Of a stretch of DNA of 44,102 bases, positions 32,529 through 40,913 are shown piece by piece. A program made the position numbers and the translations under genes. The DNA is from an uncultured Clostridia bacterium (GTDB taxonomy: Bacteria > Bacillota > Clostridia > Oscillospirales > Acutalibacteraceae): the NCBI GenBank assembly GCA_947584595.1, contig CANPWP010000031.1, positions 1 to 44,102 of the forward strand, written 5' to 3'. The notes below the pieces were generated by a model that was not told where the DNA came from, ran no database searches, and saw only the letters and a program-made list of their open reading frames with translations. Each line of letters begins with the position of its first letter. Within the stretch, counting starts at the first letter, position 1.

Positions 32529-34196
32529 ATGCAGCTTACAGGTGCAGAAATTATATGCGAATGTTTAATAGAACAGGGTGTTGATACCGTGTTCGGTTAC
32601 CCCGGCGGAGCCGCACTCAATACATATGACGCTTTGTATAAATACAGCGATAAAATAAAGCATATTTTAACGGCGCACGAACAGGGTGCTTCTCATGCGG
32701 CAGACGGCTACGCAAGAGCAACAGGCAAAACAGGCGTTGTTATTACAACCTCAGGTCCAGGCGCTACAAATATCGTTACAGGTATTGCAACTGCTCATAT
32801 TGACAGTATTCCCGTTGTTGCAATTACAGGCAATGTCACAACGGACCAGCTTGGCAGGGATTCCTTTCAGGAGGTCAACATTGTCGATATTGTAAAGCCT
32901 GTTACTAAGGGAAGTTTTCTTGTTGAAAAGGTAGAGGATTTAGCTGATACAATCAGAAACGCATTTGTTCTTGCAAATGAGGGCAGAAAAGGTCCTGTAC
33001 TTGTAGATGTGCCGAAAGATGTTACCGCAAATAAATGCGAATTTACAAAAACACAGCCGAAACAAAGAGAGTTTGTTAAAATTTCCGATAAAAAATCGGT
33101 GGAAAAGGCACAGGAGCTTATAAAAAAAGCTAAAAAGCCTATTATTTATGCAGGCGGAGGAATTATCAGCAGCAACACAGCTGAAAAGTTTCAAAGGTTT
33201 GCCGAGCTTATAGACGCTCCTGTCTGTTGTTCACTTATGGGACTTGGCTGTATTCCTGCAAGTCATCCCCTCTGTATGGGTAATATAGGTATGCACGGCG
33301 GATATGAAACAGGTATGGCGACGGCACAGTGCGATTTAATTATTGCCTGCGGCGCAAGATTTTCAGACCGTGTAGCAGGTGACAGGGAAAAGTTCGGTGA
33401 ACAGGCTGATATTATTCACCTTGATATTGATAAGAAAGAAATCGGCAAAAATGTAGCTGTCGACAGTTACGTTATAGGCGATATGGAGCTTATTTTATCT
33501 GAGCTTTCCGAAAATATGCCTCAGCTTAACCACGCAGATTGGATTAAACAACTAAATACCTGGAAAACGGAAAAACAGTTAAACACAGACAAACAAGACG
33601 GATATGTGCATCCTCATTCGGTTATAAGCGCAGTAAATGAGATGAAAGCCGATACCGATATTATTGCTACAGATGTAGGACAACATCAGATGTGGATCGC
33701 ACAATATGCAAAAATTGAAAATTCAAGAACACTGCTTACATCAGGCGGTATGGGTACAATGGGCTTCGGTATGGGGGCTTCCATTGGAGCTCAGTGTGCT
33801 TACCCTGAAAAAAGAGTAATTCTTTTTACGGGCGACGGAAGTTTTCATATGAATTTAAATGAGCTTGTAACGATGAAAAGCTACAATTTGCCTGTAATAA
33901 TTATTGTTATGAACAATACGGTTTTAGGTATGGTAAGACAATGGCAAAAGCTTTTCTATGAAAACCGTTTTTCTCAGACAGACCCGAAACGTGCAACAGA
34001 TTTTGTAAAGCTTGCAAATGCTTTCGGCATTGACGGATTGAGAATTAACACGCCCGATGAAATCAAGCCGACCCTTGAAAAGGCATTTTCGCTTAATAAA
34101 CCGGTTGTAATTGATTGCAGAATAAGTCCTGATGAAAATGTTCTTCCGATGATACCTCCGGGAAAAACAGTTGACGAAATGATAACCGAAATGTAA
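32529..34196 (+). CDS. ilvB: Acetolactate synthase, large (catalytic) subunit
   Basis: This 555-residue thiamine-diphosphate enzyme condenses pyruvate (or pyruvate and 2-ketobutyrate) in the first common step of branched-chain amino acid synthesis. Signatures are VFGYPGGAALNTYDAL, the catalytic Glu in AHEQGASHAADGYARATG, SFQEVNIVDI, a central FAD/Rossmann-like domain, and the cofactor motif TGDGSFHMNLNELVT with VIIIVMNN. The ATG at 32529 is preferred over upstream in-frame starts because GGGAAAGGA lies 8 nt before it and the family begins here. No ilvN regulatory subunit or other ilv gene follows, which is unusual; ilvN may lie elsewhere. Confidence 0.93.
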   Translation: MQLTGAEIICECLIEQGVDTVFGYPGGAALNTYDALYKYSDKIKHILTAHEQGASHAADGYARATGKTGVVITTSGPGATNIVTGIATAHIDSIPVVAITGNVTTDQLGRDSFQEVNIVDIVKPVTKGSFLVEKVEDLADTIRNAFVLANEGRKGPVLVDVPKDVTANKCEFTKTQPKQREFVKISDKKSVEKAQELIKKAKKPIIYAGGGIISSNTAEKFQRFAELIDAPVCCSLMGLGCIPASHPLCMGNIGMHGGYETGMATAQCDLIIACGARFSDRVAGDREKFGEQADIIHLDIDKKEIGKNVAVDSYVIGDMELILSELSENMPQLNHADWIKQLNTWKTEKQLNTDKQDGYVHPHSVISAVNEMKADTDIIATDVGQHQMWIAQYAKIENSRTLLTSGGMGTMGFGMGASIGAQCAYPEKRVILFTGDGSFHMNLNELVTMKSYNLPVIIIVMNNTVLGMVRQWQKLFYENRFSQTDPKRATDFVKLANAFGIDGLRINTPDEIKPTLEKAFSLNKPVVIDCRISPDENVLPMIPPGKTVDEMITEM

Positions 34197-34225
34197 ATTA
34201 ATAATAGAAAATAAAGAATTAAGAA

Positions 34226-34268
34226 GGGACTGCCGCAAGTGAGAAAATTTGCAGCAGTCCCAAAATTT
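34226..34268. terminator. Bidirectional terminator between ilvB and the gtrA-like gene
   Basis: GGGACTGCCGCAA pairs with TTTGCAGCAGTCCC with small mismatches. The plus strand continues AAAATTTTTAATT. It separates convergent genes. Confidence 0.7.
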
Positions 34269-34278
34269 TTAATTACCT

Positions 34279-34725
34279 TTATTTGTTCTTTTCTTTAAAA
34301 GCGAAGAATCTCTGTCCTATATAATTAAATGCAACGAACAGACATGAACCTGCAAGCATTGATGCGTTGCCTGCAAATGTGTCAACAGACCATCCGAACG
34401 CTGTTATGCTATTGGAAAGGCAAATCCATTTTATTAAAGGAATTGCTATTCCGTAGGCGAGGGTATAGCATAATGCAATATTTAAAGCAAATTTTGCAAC
34501 AGGTTTCCAGCCCTTTTCCTTGTTTTTGAAAGTGAAATATTTATTCAGGAAGTAACTTAAAATACTTCCGATAATATAGCCTGTAATGGAAGATATCCAC
34601 TCGTCCCATCCTAACAGGTTAAAGAAAATAAACTGAAGTCCCATTCCCACAACGGTGTTTAAAATACCTACCATAAGAAATTTCCAGAATTTTATATCAA
34701 AAAACTGTTTGAAAAAATTTTTCAT
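34279..34725 (-). CDS. GtrA-family membrane protein (GtcA-like flippase)
   Basis: This 148-residue protein has four hydrophobic segments and the family pattern: FWKFLMVGILNTVVGMGLQF, then ISSITGYIIGSILSYFLNKYFTF, where the Asn-Lys-x-x-T-F motif ends segment 2. Such proteins are thought to flip undecaprenyl-linked sugars across the membrane. It lies 2 nt after the GT2 gene in the same direction, a pairing seen in cell-wall polymer glycosylation systems. The divergent YfhO gene completes the set. Confidence 0.9.
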   Translation of the reverse strand: MKNFFKQFFDIKFWKFLMVGILNTVVGMGLQFIFFNLLGWDEWISSITGYIIGSILSYFLNKYFTFKNKEKGWKPVAKFALNIALCYTLAYGIAIPLIKWICLSNSITAFGWSVDTFAGNASMLAGSCLFVAFNYIGQRFFAFKEKNK

Positions 34726-34727
34726 TA

Positions 34728-35684
34728 TTAAGCGTCCTTTTTGTTTTTAATTTCATCAAGATTAGTTTTGTGAACTATATAAATAGGCCGGTTTTTTGTT
34801 TCCATATAAATTCTTCCTATATATTCTCCCACAATACCTATTGAAAATTCCATAATTCCGCCCAAAAACAATACTGCACACAACAGCGTTACATAACCGG
34901 GAGTTTCAATTCCAAAAATAAGAGTCTGAATTAATGTAATTAAAATATAAAGCAAAGCGCCCCCGCTTATAATGGCACCCATTACTGCAATAAATCTTAA
35001 TGGAGCAACGGAAAAGCAGGCGATTCCGTCGATAGCATACTTGAAAAGACTTGAAAATTTCCATGTGGTTTTTCCAAGCTGTCGTTCAACTGTTTTAAAG
35101 GAGATCCATTTCGTTTTAAATCCGACCCATGAGAAAATTCCCTTTGAAAAACGCTGGACCTCGCTTAATTCAAGGATAGAATCAACCATTTGTCTGCTCA
35201 TAATGCGATAATCCATAGCGCCGTAGGGCATAGAAACATCCGTAAGTCTGTTGGAAAGCTTAAAGAACAGCTTGGAGAAAACTCCCCTCAATACGCCTTC
35301 GCCCTCTCTTTCGTCACGCTTTGTTGCACAGCAGTCATAGCCTTCATTTATGACAGCGTCTATAAGCTGAGGAAAAACCCCTGGCGGATGCTGTAAATCT
35401 GCGTCCATAACAATAACATAATCGGCAGAGCTGTTCTGAAGACCCGCATACATAGCCGCCTCTTTGCCGAAATTTCTTGAAAATGAGATATATTTAACAT
35501 TACTGAACTTATCTGAAAGCTGTTTCATAACAAGAAATGTTTTATCTTTGCTTCCGTCATTTACAAGAATATACCTGAAATCATACTCGGGCAAGGTATC
35601 GATTACCTTGTTTGTTTCCAGAACAAAATGTGCAAGTCCTTCTTCTTCATTATAACAAGGTACAACAATGTCGATAGTAGTCAT
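34728..35684 (-). CDS. Polyprenyl-phosphate glycosyltransferase, GT2 family (CsbB/GtrB-like)
   Basis: This 318-residue enzyme moves a sugar from a nucleotide donor to a polyprenyl phosphate on the cytoplasmic face. The GT-A domain shows DIVVPCYNEEEGLAHFV, LVNDGSKDKTFLVM, and the DxD motif in VIVMDADLQHPPGVFPQ. RQLGKTTWKFSSLFKYAIDG is typical of the GtrB/CsbB branch. Two transmembrane segments end the protein (about 230-255 and 265-290). Its stop is 2 nt before the gtrA-like start. With the YfhO protein encoded divergently it likely forms a CsbB/GtcA/YfhO-like three-part machine for wall polymer glycosylation. Confidence 0.92.
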   Translation of the reverse strand: MTTIDIVVPCYNEEEGLAHFVLETNKVIDTLPEYDFRYILVNDGSKDKTFLVMKQLSDKFSNVKYISFSRNFGKEAAMYAGLQNSSADYVIVMDADLQHPPGVFPQLIDAVINEGYDCCATKRDEREGEGVLRGVFSKLFFKLSNRLTDVSMPYGAMDYRIMSRQMVDSILELSEVQRFSKGIFSWVGFKTKWISFKTVERQLGKTTWKFSSLFKYAIDGIACFSVAPLRFIAVMGAIISGGALLYILITLIQTLIFGIETPGYVTLLCAVLFLGGIMEFSIGIVGEYIGRIYMETKNRPIYIVHKTNLDEIKNKKDA

Positions 35685-35777
35685 AATATCACCTTTTATA
35701 ATTAATATTAAGTTAATTATATCAAACTTTTATATAAAAGTCTATTTTTTTAAAATTTTTAAAAAATATTATTTACC

Positions 35778-35805
35778 TTGACGGAAATTCGTGTTAAAAT
35801 ATTTT
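35778..35805 (+). promoter_or_regulatory. Promoter of the yfhO-like gene
   Basis: TTGACG at 35778-35783 and TATTTT at 35800-35805 are 16 nt apart, in the gap between divergent GT2 and yfhO-like genes. Confidence 0.55.
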
Positions 35806-35864
35806 TATTATGTTATGTAATTCGATTTGGCACAATTAACAAAATTATAGGAGGTCAAACATTT

Positions 35865-38627
35865 ATGTCAACAGCTGCTTTACAAAAAATAGCGTCAGTA
35901 CAGCATAAATGGGAAAACAAAAAAGGTTTTAAAGGATTTCTTTATAAAAACAGATATATCCTTCTGTCCTTTTTTATTCCGTTTATAATTATGACAGTAG
36001 CATTTGCAATAATGGCAGTTTCTCCTTTCGGAGATAAGCAAATTCTCGTTACAGATCTTTGGCACCAGTATTTTCCGTTTTTAGCAGATTATCAGGAAAA
36101 ACTCAAAGCCGGTGAATCACTGTTCTATACATGGTCTGTTGGCGCAGGCACAAACTATTTTGCTCTTGGCTCCTATTATCTTGCAAGTCCGATGAACTTT
36201 TTGTCTGTGTTTATTCCAAATGAATGGTTAAGAGAATTCTTAGCTTTCAGCGTCGTTACTAAAATTGCTCTTGCAGGAATGTTTATGTCGTTATTCCTGC
36301 GTTATACATTCAAAAAGAACGATTATTCTCTTTTAATGTTCTCAATATTATTCTCTTTTTGCTCATTCTTTATGGGATATTACTGGAATACCATCTGGCT
36401 TGATACGGTTGCTTTAACTCCTTTAGTTGCAATGGGAACTGTTGCACTTTTAAGAGAGGGCAAATTTAAACTTTATGTAATTACTCTTGCACTTTCTGTT
36501 CTGGCTAATTATTATATAGGTTTGTTTACCTGTATATTTGTTGCCTTAATTTATATAGCATACTGCATTTGCAACTGGAAAGGTTTCAAAAAATTCTTTA
36601 TGAGCCTTTTAAAAATAGCAGGATTTTCTGCAATGGCTCTTTCCATTACAGCATTTTTAATGCTGCCTGCATTTTTTGCTTTGCAGATAACACATGCAAG
36701 CTCAAGTACATTCCCTACAACCTATATAATAAATATTGGTGCTACTTCTGATTTTATGGGAACTCTTGACGCAATGAGAAAGGTTATTACAAATACCCTC
36801 TCATTCATTGAACCAAATACTAAGGATGCATATGCTTTGCCTAATATAGCCTGCGGTACAATCTCACTGGTTTTGGCAATTGTATTTCTTGCATGTAAAA
36901 AAATTAAATTAAAAGAGAAACTGGTATGCTCAGGTCTTTTGCTGTTCTTTACAATGAGCTTTATTATCCGTCAGCTTGATTATATCTGGCATGGCTTCCA
37001 TTTTACCAATATGATTCCGTACCGATTCAGCTATTTATTCAGCTTCGTGCTTATCGTAATGGCGTTCAGAGCGTTTATGGTGATAGATTTTGCAAATTAT
37101 CTGGATATCATTCTTGCCGCTCTCGGCACTATGGTAATAATTCTGCTCTCTGTGGGTATACAGAAGGATTTTTCAATTATCGGAACAGCCGTAATCGGTG
37201 CGATAATTATTTTAATAATGCTTCTTTATACAAAGAGAATTATACCTAAACAGCTTATGTCCGCAGTATTGATTCTGGCAGTTTTGGCGGAAGCATCTGC
37301 AACAGGATATATAGGAGTAAAAACAACAACAGTTACAGGTACGGCAGAATACCCCAGAGGCGAAGAAAATACTGCAAATGTCATTGAATATATGAAGGAA
37401 AGAGAAAAAGATACTACTGAGCTCTGGAGGACTGAAATGACCAATACCCAAACGCTCAACGACGGTGCCTTAAACCATTACCACGGTATTTCAATGTTCA
37501 ACTCAATGGCGAATGAATCTACAACAATATTTATGGAAAACTTCGGACTTATGGGCTGGCAGAGCGGTAACCGTTACACTTATGCGGAAAGTTCTCCTAT
37601 ATCCGATTTATTCTTTAACCTTAAATATTTAATTGCACGTGAGGGAAATTACAGAAACACATTTTCATATAATGAGGTTTATTCAAGTGCGAATGTTAAA
37701 TTGCTTGAAAACAAAAATTATATTCCAATGGGATTTATGACGAAAAAAGACCTCTTAAACTGGAGCTATTCAACAGCCGAGGATTCGTATAATCCTATTG
37801 AACAACAGGGAAGCTTTTTTAAGCTTGCAACAGGCGTAAGTGAAGATGTTTACACACCGATTCAGGTATCTACTCAAAGTCACACTGATTATGAGCAATT
37901 CCCGGTTAATAAAACAGGGTATGGTAATTATAAGTTTAACTGTAACACCAGCAGCATAACACCTCATTTGCAGTGGAACTACAATATTGATGAAACAGGG
38001 TATTATTACGCTTATGTTTTAATTAAAGGTACAAACGCAGATAATTTAGATATATTAAAGAACGGTGTTCAGCAGGGAGGCTCAATTTATATAAAAAGAC
38101 CCTATATTATGTCTTTGGGACAGTACAGTAAGGGCGATAAGCTTTCACTTTCATTAGACCTTGAATCAGGCGCACAGGGTACGGCGCAGGTTTATGTAGC
38201 TAAATTTAATGAAAAAGTATTTGAAAAGGGATTTAATATTTTAAAAGAGCATTATATGACCACTACCAAACTTACCGATTCATCTATGGAAGGCACAATT
38301 GATGCGGGAGACGGAGGATTATTCTATTCGTCTGTACCGTATGAGAAAGGCTGGAGCGCTTATGTTGACGGAAAATTAACAAATATTACTCCTATAGGCA
38401 ACTCAATGATAGCCTTTGAACTTCCAAAGGGCGAGCATACAATTAGATTAAGCTACATTCCAAAAGGATATATTCCGGGAACTATAATATCCTTAATGGG
38501 ACTTGCGGCGTTTGTTCTTGCGATTGTTATAAACAGAAAACATAAAAAGAAATTAGCACTGGCGGAAGCTCCTGCAAAGACGGCGCAGACAGATGTTAAA
38601 AATATAAAAGCTGACAATAACGATTAA
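35865..38627 (+). CDS. yfhO: YfhO-family multi-spanning membrane glycosyltransferase
   Basis: This 920-residue protein has about 13 transmembrane segments in its first 470 residues and one near the C-terminus, around a large extracellular domain (about 480-880). The GT-C-like first loop carries LVTDLWHQYFPFLADYQEKL, typical of YfhO, followed by YTWSVGAGTNYFALGSYYLASP. In Bacillus and Staphylococcus, YfhO transfers GlcNAc from a lipid carrier to lipoteichoic acid after CsbB and GtcA act. The ATG at 35865 follows AGGAGG by 9 nt; the upstream in-frame TTG is part of the promoter. It is divergent from the GT2-gtrA pair. Confidence 0.88.
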   Translation: MSTAALQKIASVQHKWENKKGFKGFLYKNRYILLSFFIPFIIMTVAFAIMAVSPFGDKQILVTDLWHQYFPFLADYQEKLKAGESLFYTWSVGAGTNYFALGSYYLASPMNFLSVFIPNEWLREFLAFSVVTKIALAGMFMSLFLRYTFKKNDYSLLMFSILFSFCSFFMGYYWNTIWLDTVALTPLVAMGTVALLREGKFKLYVITLALSVLANYYIGLFTCIFVALIYIAYCICNWKGFKKFFMSLLKIAGFSAMALSITAFLMLPAFFALQITHASSSTFPTTYIINIGATSDFMGTLDAMRKVITNTLSFIEPNTKDAYALPNIACGTISLVLAIVFLACKKIKLKEKLVCSGLLLFFTMSFIIRQLDYIWHGFHFTNMIPYRFSYLFSFVLIVMAFRAFMVIDFANYLDIILAALGTMVIILLSVGIQKDFSIIGTAVIGAIIILIMLLYTKRIIPKQLMSAVLILAVLAEASATGYIGVKTTTVTGTAEYPRGEENTANVIEYMKEREKDTTELWRTEMTNTQTLNDGALNHYHGISMFNSMANESTTIFMENFGLMGWQSGNRYTYAESSPISDLFFNLKYLIAREGNYRNTFSYNEVYSSANVKLLENKNYIPMGFMTKKDLLNWSYSTAEDSYNPIEQQGSFFKLATGVSEDVYTPIQVSTQSHTDYEQFPVNKTGYGNYKFNCNTSSITPHLQWNYNIDETGYYYAYVLIKGTNADNLDILKNGVQQGGSIYIKRPYIMSLGQYSKGDKLSLSLDLESGAQGTAQVYVAKFNEKVFEKGFNILKEHYMTTTKLTDSSMEGTIDAGDGGLFYSSVPYEKGWSAYVDGKLTNITPIGNSMIAFELPKGEHTIRLSYIPKGYIPGTIISLMGLAAFVLAIVINRKHKKKLALAEAPAKTAQTDVKNIKADNND

Positions 38628-38657
38628 AATAAAATATATAAATTATTATAAAAAGCA

Positions 38658-38703
38658 AAGGGCTGTCTCAAAAGAACGTAATTTGAGACAGCCCTTGAAT
38701 TTT
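38658..38703. terminator. Bidirectional terminator; hairpin of the GCTGTCTCAAAA family, copy 5
   Basis: AAGGGCTGTCTCAAA (38658-38672) pairs perfectly with TTTGAGACAGCCCTT (38682-38696). The plus strand continues GAATTTTTGG and the minus strand TTGCTTTTT. It separates the convergent yfhO-like gene and the small Cys-rich gene. Confidence 0.8.
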
Positions 38704-38715
38704 TGGGGGACCTAT

Positions 38716-38898
38716 TCAGTTTTGCTTTTTCACTATCTTATATTCATCGTAAAGCTGAAAATAATGACAGCTTTCAACGCTCTGCCTTATAAATCTTTCC
38801 ATTTCATCTTCGTCAAGATTTATTTGGCAGTAATAGCAATCGTATTTATCATCATAAGCGTAATGAGAGCAAAACTCGCAGTTTGTTTTTTGAGTCAT
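38716..38898 (-). CDS. Small Cys-rich protein, DUF6472-like
   Basis: This 60-residue protein has four Cys in its first half, CEFCSHYAYDDKYDCYYCQ, and a fifth later, with NLDEDEMERFIRQ and CHYFQLYDEYKIVKKQ. I recall this pattern from the DUF6472 family of clostridia. The paired Cys suggest a zinc-binding fold. The ATG at 38898 follows AAGGAAG by 6 nt and begins 1 nt after the stop of the LOG-type gene, so the two form an operon. Function is unknown. Confidence 0.75.
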   Translation of the reverse strand: MTQKTNCEFCSHYAYDDKYDCYYCQINLDEDEMERFIRQSVESCHYFQLYDEYKIVKKQN

Positions 38899-38899
38899 A

Positions 38900-39484
38900 T
38901 TATTCTTCCTTATCTGCCGTATCATATTTATCATATAAAACAGAATTATCGTTTTTAATTGCATTGACAACAGCCGTTGCGGTATCGCAAACGGAAAAAA
39001 GATTGTAGCAGTCATCAGTCAAAAACTTTTTATCAATGCAAGCTTTAATCATATTAAGCAGAGGGTCAAAATAGTTGTTTATATTGTAAATAACTATAGG
39101 TTTTTGATGCTGACCGAGCTGTTTCAAGGTGAGAATTTCAAAAAACTCGTCAAAGGTTCCGATACTGCCCGGAAGCATAACAAATGCTGCGGAGTTATCC
39201 TCCATATATTTTTTTCTTTCACGCATTGTTTTTGTAAAAACCAACTCTGTGCATTTTTCGTAAAGAACATCTCTTGATTTGAAAAATTCAGGTACTACGC
39301 CAATCAAATTTGTACTGCCTGCTTTTGTTGCTCCTCTTGCAACAGCTCCCATTAAACCGTATTTTCCTGCTCCGAAAACAATTCCGTAGCCTGCTTTAGT
39401 CAATACACTTCCGAAATGCTCGCAGGAGGCTATATAATCCCTGTCTATTTGTTCGCTTGATGCTCCGTAAACGCATATGTTCAT
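38900..39484 (-). CDS. LOG/TIGR00730-family Rossmann-fold nucleotide phosphoribohydrolase
   Basis: This 194-residue protein belongs to the LOG family, whose members cleave the sugar-base bond of nucleoside 5'-monophosphates (first known as cytokinin-activating enzymes). Visible motifs are CVYGASS at the N-terminus, GAGKYGLMGAVARGA, MRERKKYM, and the active-site PGSIGTFDEFFEILTLKQL (family PGGxGTxxE, here with Ser and Asp-Glu). The ATG at 39484 follows AAAGGAG; in-frame codons further upstream run through non-coding AT-rich DNA. The bacterial substrate is uncertain. Confidence 0.88.
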   Translation of the reverse strand: MNICVYGASSEQIDRDYIASCEHFGSVLTKAGYGIVFGAGKYGLMGAVARGATKAGSTNLIGVVPEFFKSRDVLYEKCTELVFTKTMRERKKYMEDNSAAFVMLPGSIGTFDEFFEILTLKQLGQHQKPIVIYNINNYFDPLLNMIKACIDKKFLTDDCYNLFSVCDTATAVVNAIKNDNSVLYDKYDTADKEE

Positions 39485-39680
39485 TGATTTTTTCTCCTTT
39501 ATAAAAGTAAAAATTTGCAGTTGAAGTATTATTATAAATGTATAGTAAATTATAGCCCTACGAAAACAACGTGTCAATGAGAGAATTGAATTATTTTGTC
39601 TAAAGTAAAAAATTGAAACGACAGCCAATGTAATGCAAAAATCGGTTGCAAGACTTGCCTTGTCAATATTTGAGAAAAAA

Positions 39681-39795
39681 GCCTTTCCTATCAGGGAAGG
39701 TGGCACGACGCAGTCGTGACGGAAGGGTAGAAATATTCAGCTATGCACCCCTCAGTCAGCTTCGCTGACAGCTCCCCTTAAGGGAAGCCTTTTAT
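39681..39795. repeat. Repeat unit R2 (CCTTCCC...GGGAAGG / CCCTCAGTCAGC), copy 1
   Basis: The unit runs AAAAGCCTTTCCTATCAGGG, GAAGGTGGCACGACGCAGTC, GTGACGGAAGGGT, then CACCCCTCAGTCAGCTTCGC, TGACAGCTCCCCTTAAGGGA and AGCCTTTTAT. Its ends are inverted (AAAGCCTT and AAGCCTTT). It closely matches 41350-41470. Several nested hairpins are evident. Confidence 0.7.
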
Positions 39796-39821
39796 TATAC
39801 AAAAAACATTTATGTAAAATA

Positions 39822-40271
39822 TCGACTCCCTCTGACGAGGGAGGTGGCTGCGGCGAAGCCGCAGACGGAGGTAGAGAAAAATCTTAAAGTACAACGACTT
39901 TATTGCAAACGCAGAAAACAATTAATTTTAACAATTTTGTTGAAAAAAGTAAAAAGTTGCAAATATCTCTCCCTCAGTCAAAGCTGATGCTTTGACAGCT
40001 TTTTCTGCGAAAACGGCAACCATTTTGTCTCTTTGCGACATTTCCCCTTGCAGGGGAATTTCTCATCAAAGGGAGCCTTTTATTATAATAAAGCATTTAT
40101 GTAAAATATTGCCTCCCTCTGACGAGGGAGGTGGCTGCGGCGAAACCGCAGACGGAGGGAGAGAAAACCCTAAAATTAGATCACCCTGTTGCAAAAAAGT
40201 TTAATTTATTGAATATCTCTCCCTCAGTCAAAGCTAACGCTTTGACAGCTCCCTCGTCAGAGGGAGCCGAA
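39822..40271. repeat. Repeat array R1/R3 (CTCCCTCTGACGAGGGAG ends)
   Basis: Two copies lie head to tail. Each begins CTCCCTCTGACGAGGGAGG, continues GGCTGCGGCGAAGCCGCAGA, passes AT-rich DNA, and then carries CTCTCCCTCAGTCAAAGCT. The second (40110-40271) ends CTCCCTCGTCAGAGGGAGCC, the inverse of its start, so it is a complete unit of about 160 bp. CATTTATGTAAAATATTG precedes units here and at 41480. The intergenic stretch 39485-40328 contains no gene. Confidence 0.75.
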
Positions 40272-40328
40272 CACAAACATAAAAGTTTATTTTAAACCTC
40301 TCAGTCAAAACTTTCGGGTCGCACCTAC

Positions 40329-40505
40329 TTAGTCTTTGTTCACCTTAATTTCGCCGTGATTTTCTTCAAAGTTCTTTACCTTTTCCCTAATATACTGCTC
40401 AATTTCCCTATTAGCAGAACGTCCCTCATAGTCTGATATGTATTTAAATTTTTGAAAAAGGTTTCGGTTTATTCTGAGTGTGTATCTTAAAATATTATCA
40501 TCCAT
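40329..40505 (-). CDS. Arc-like ribbon-helix-helix DNA-binding protein
   Basis: This 58-residue protein is too short for many gene callers. It starts at ATG 40505, 8 nt after AAGGAG, and ends at TAA 40329. The N-terminal strand ILRYTLRINRNLFQKFKYIS, followed by DYEGRSANREIEQYIREKV, is the ribbon-helix-helix pattern of the Arc family (helix A, turn with GRSxNxE, helix B). It is divergent from a Cro-type regulator gene 115 nt away. Such proteins are often antitoxins or repressors in mobile elements; no toxin gene is evident here. Confidence 0.75.
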   Translation of the reverse strand: MDDNILRYTLRINRNLFQKFKYISDYEGRSANREIEQYIREKVKNFEENHGEIKVNKD

Positions 40506-40519
40506 TTTAGTATCTCCTT

Positions 40520-40594
40520 AATGTTATTATGACATTATTTTACCTTAACTATTGTATTAAATCAAAAATGGTGGTATTATAGTGTAATAATGAC
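40520..40594. promoter_or_regulatory. Shared control region of the divergent Arc-like and XRE genes
   Basis: It contains AATGT-TATTATG-ACATT (40520-40536) and two related motifs, TTATTATGAC (40524-40533) and TAATAATGAC (40585-40594), 61 nt apart. They could be operators for either regulator. This is a weak prediction in AT-rich DNA. Confidence 0.3.
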
Positions 40595-40620
40595 GCCATA
40601 AATTTTAGGAGGTGACAAAA

Positions 40621-40899
40621 ATGTTAGGAGAAAATATTAAAAAACTTCGAGAAGCAAGAAATTTAAGTCAGGTTGATTTGGCAAAGGCATTATCTGTTTC
40701 AAAACAAAGCCTGTCAAATTGGGAGAATGGAAATACAATGCCCTCTGTTAAGATGTTAATAAAGATTGCGAGGTATTTTTCAGTTACTCCCGATTATCTG
40801 CTGGACATTTATTGTAATGATTATATTGACGCCGAAGGATTAACTCCCGAACAAATTGCTCTTTTAAAACTCGTTATAAATAATATGAAAAATAAATAA
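40621..40899 (+). CDS. XRE-family helix-turn-helix regulator
   Basis: This 92-residue protein is a Cro/C1-type regulator: NIKKLREARNLSQVDLAKAL, SVSKQSLSNWENGNTMPSVK and MLIKIARYFSVTPDYLLDI. The HTH is followed by a short C-terminal helix ending in LTPEQIALLKLVINNMK. The ATG at 40621 follows AGGAGGTG by 6 nt. A second HTH gene follows 14 nt later, so the two are one operon, and the Arc-like gene is divergent. The arrangement resembles control modules of phages and integrative elements. Confidence 0.88.
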   Translation: MLGENIKKLREARNLSQVDLAKALSVSKQSLSNWENGNTMPSVKMLIKIARYFSVTPDYLLDIYCNDYIDAEGLTPEQIALLKLVINNMKNK

Positions 40900-40913
40900 G
40901 GAGAATATGTTTT

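Noticed and set aside
39681..40271. CRISPR array
   Set aside because: Repeats are 100-160 bp, palindromic, unequal in spacing and without spacers or cas genes.
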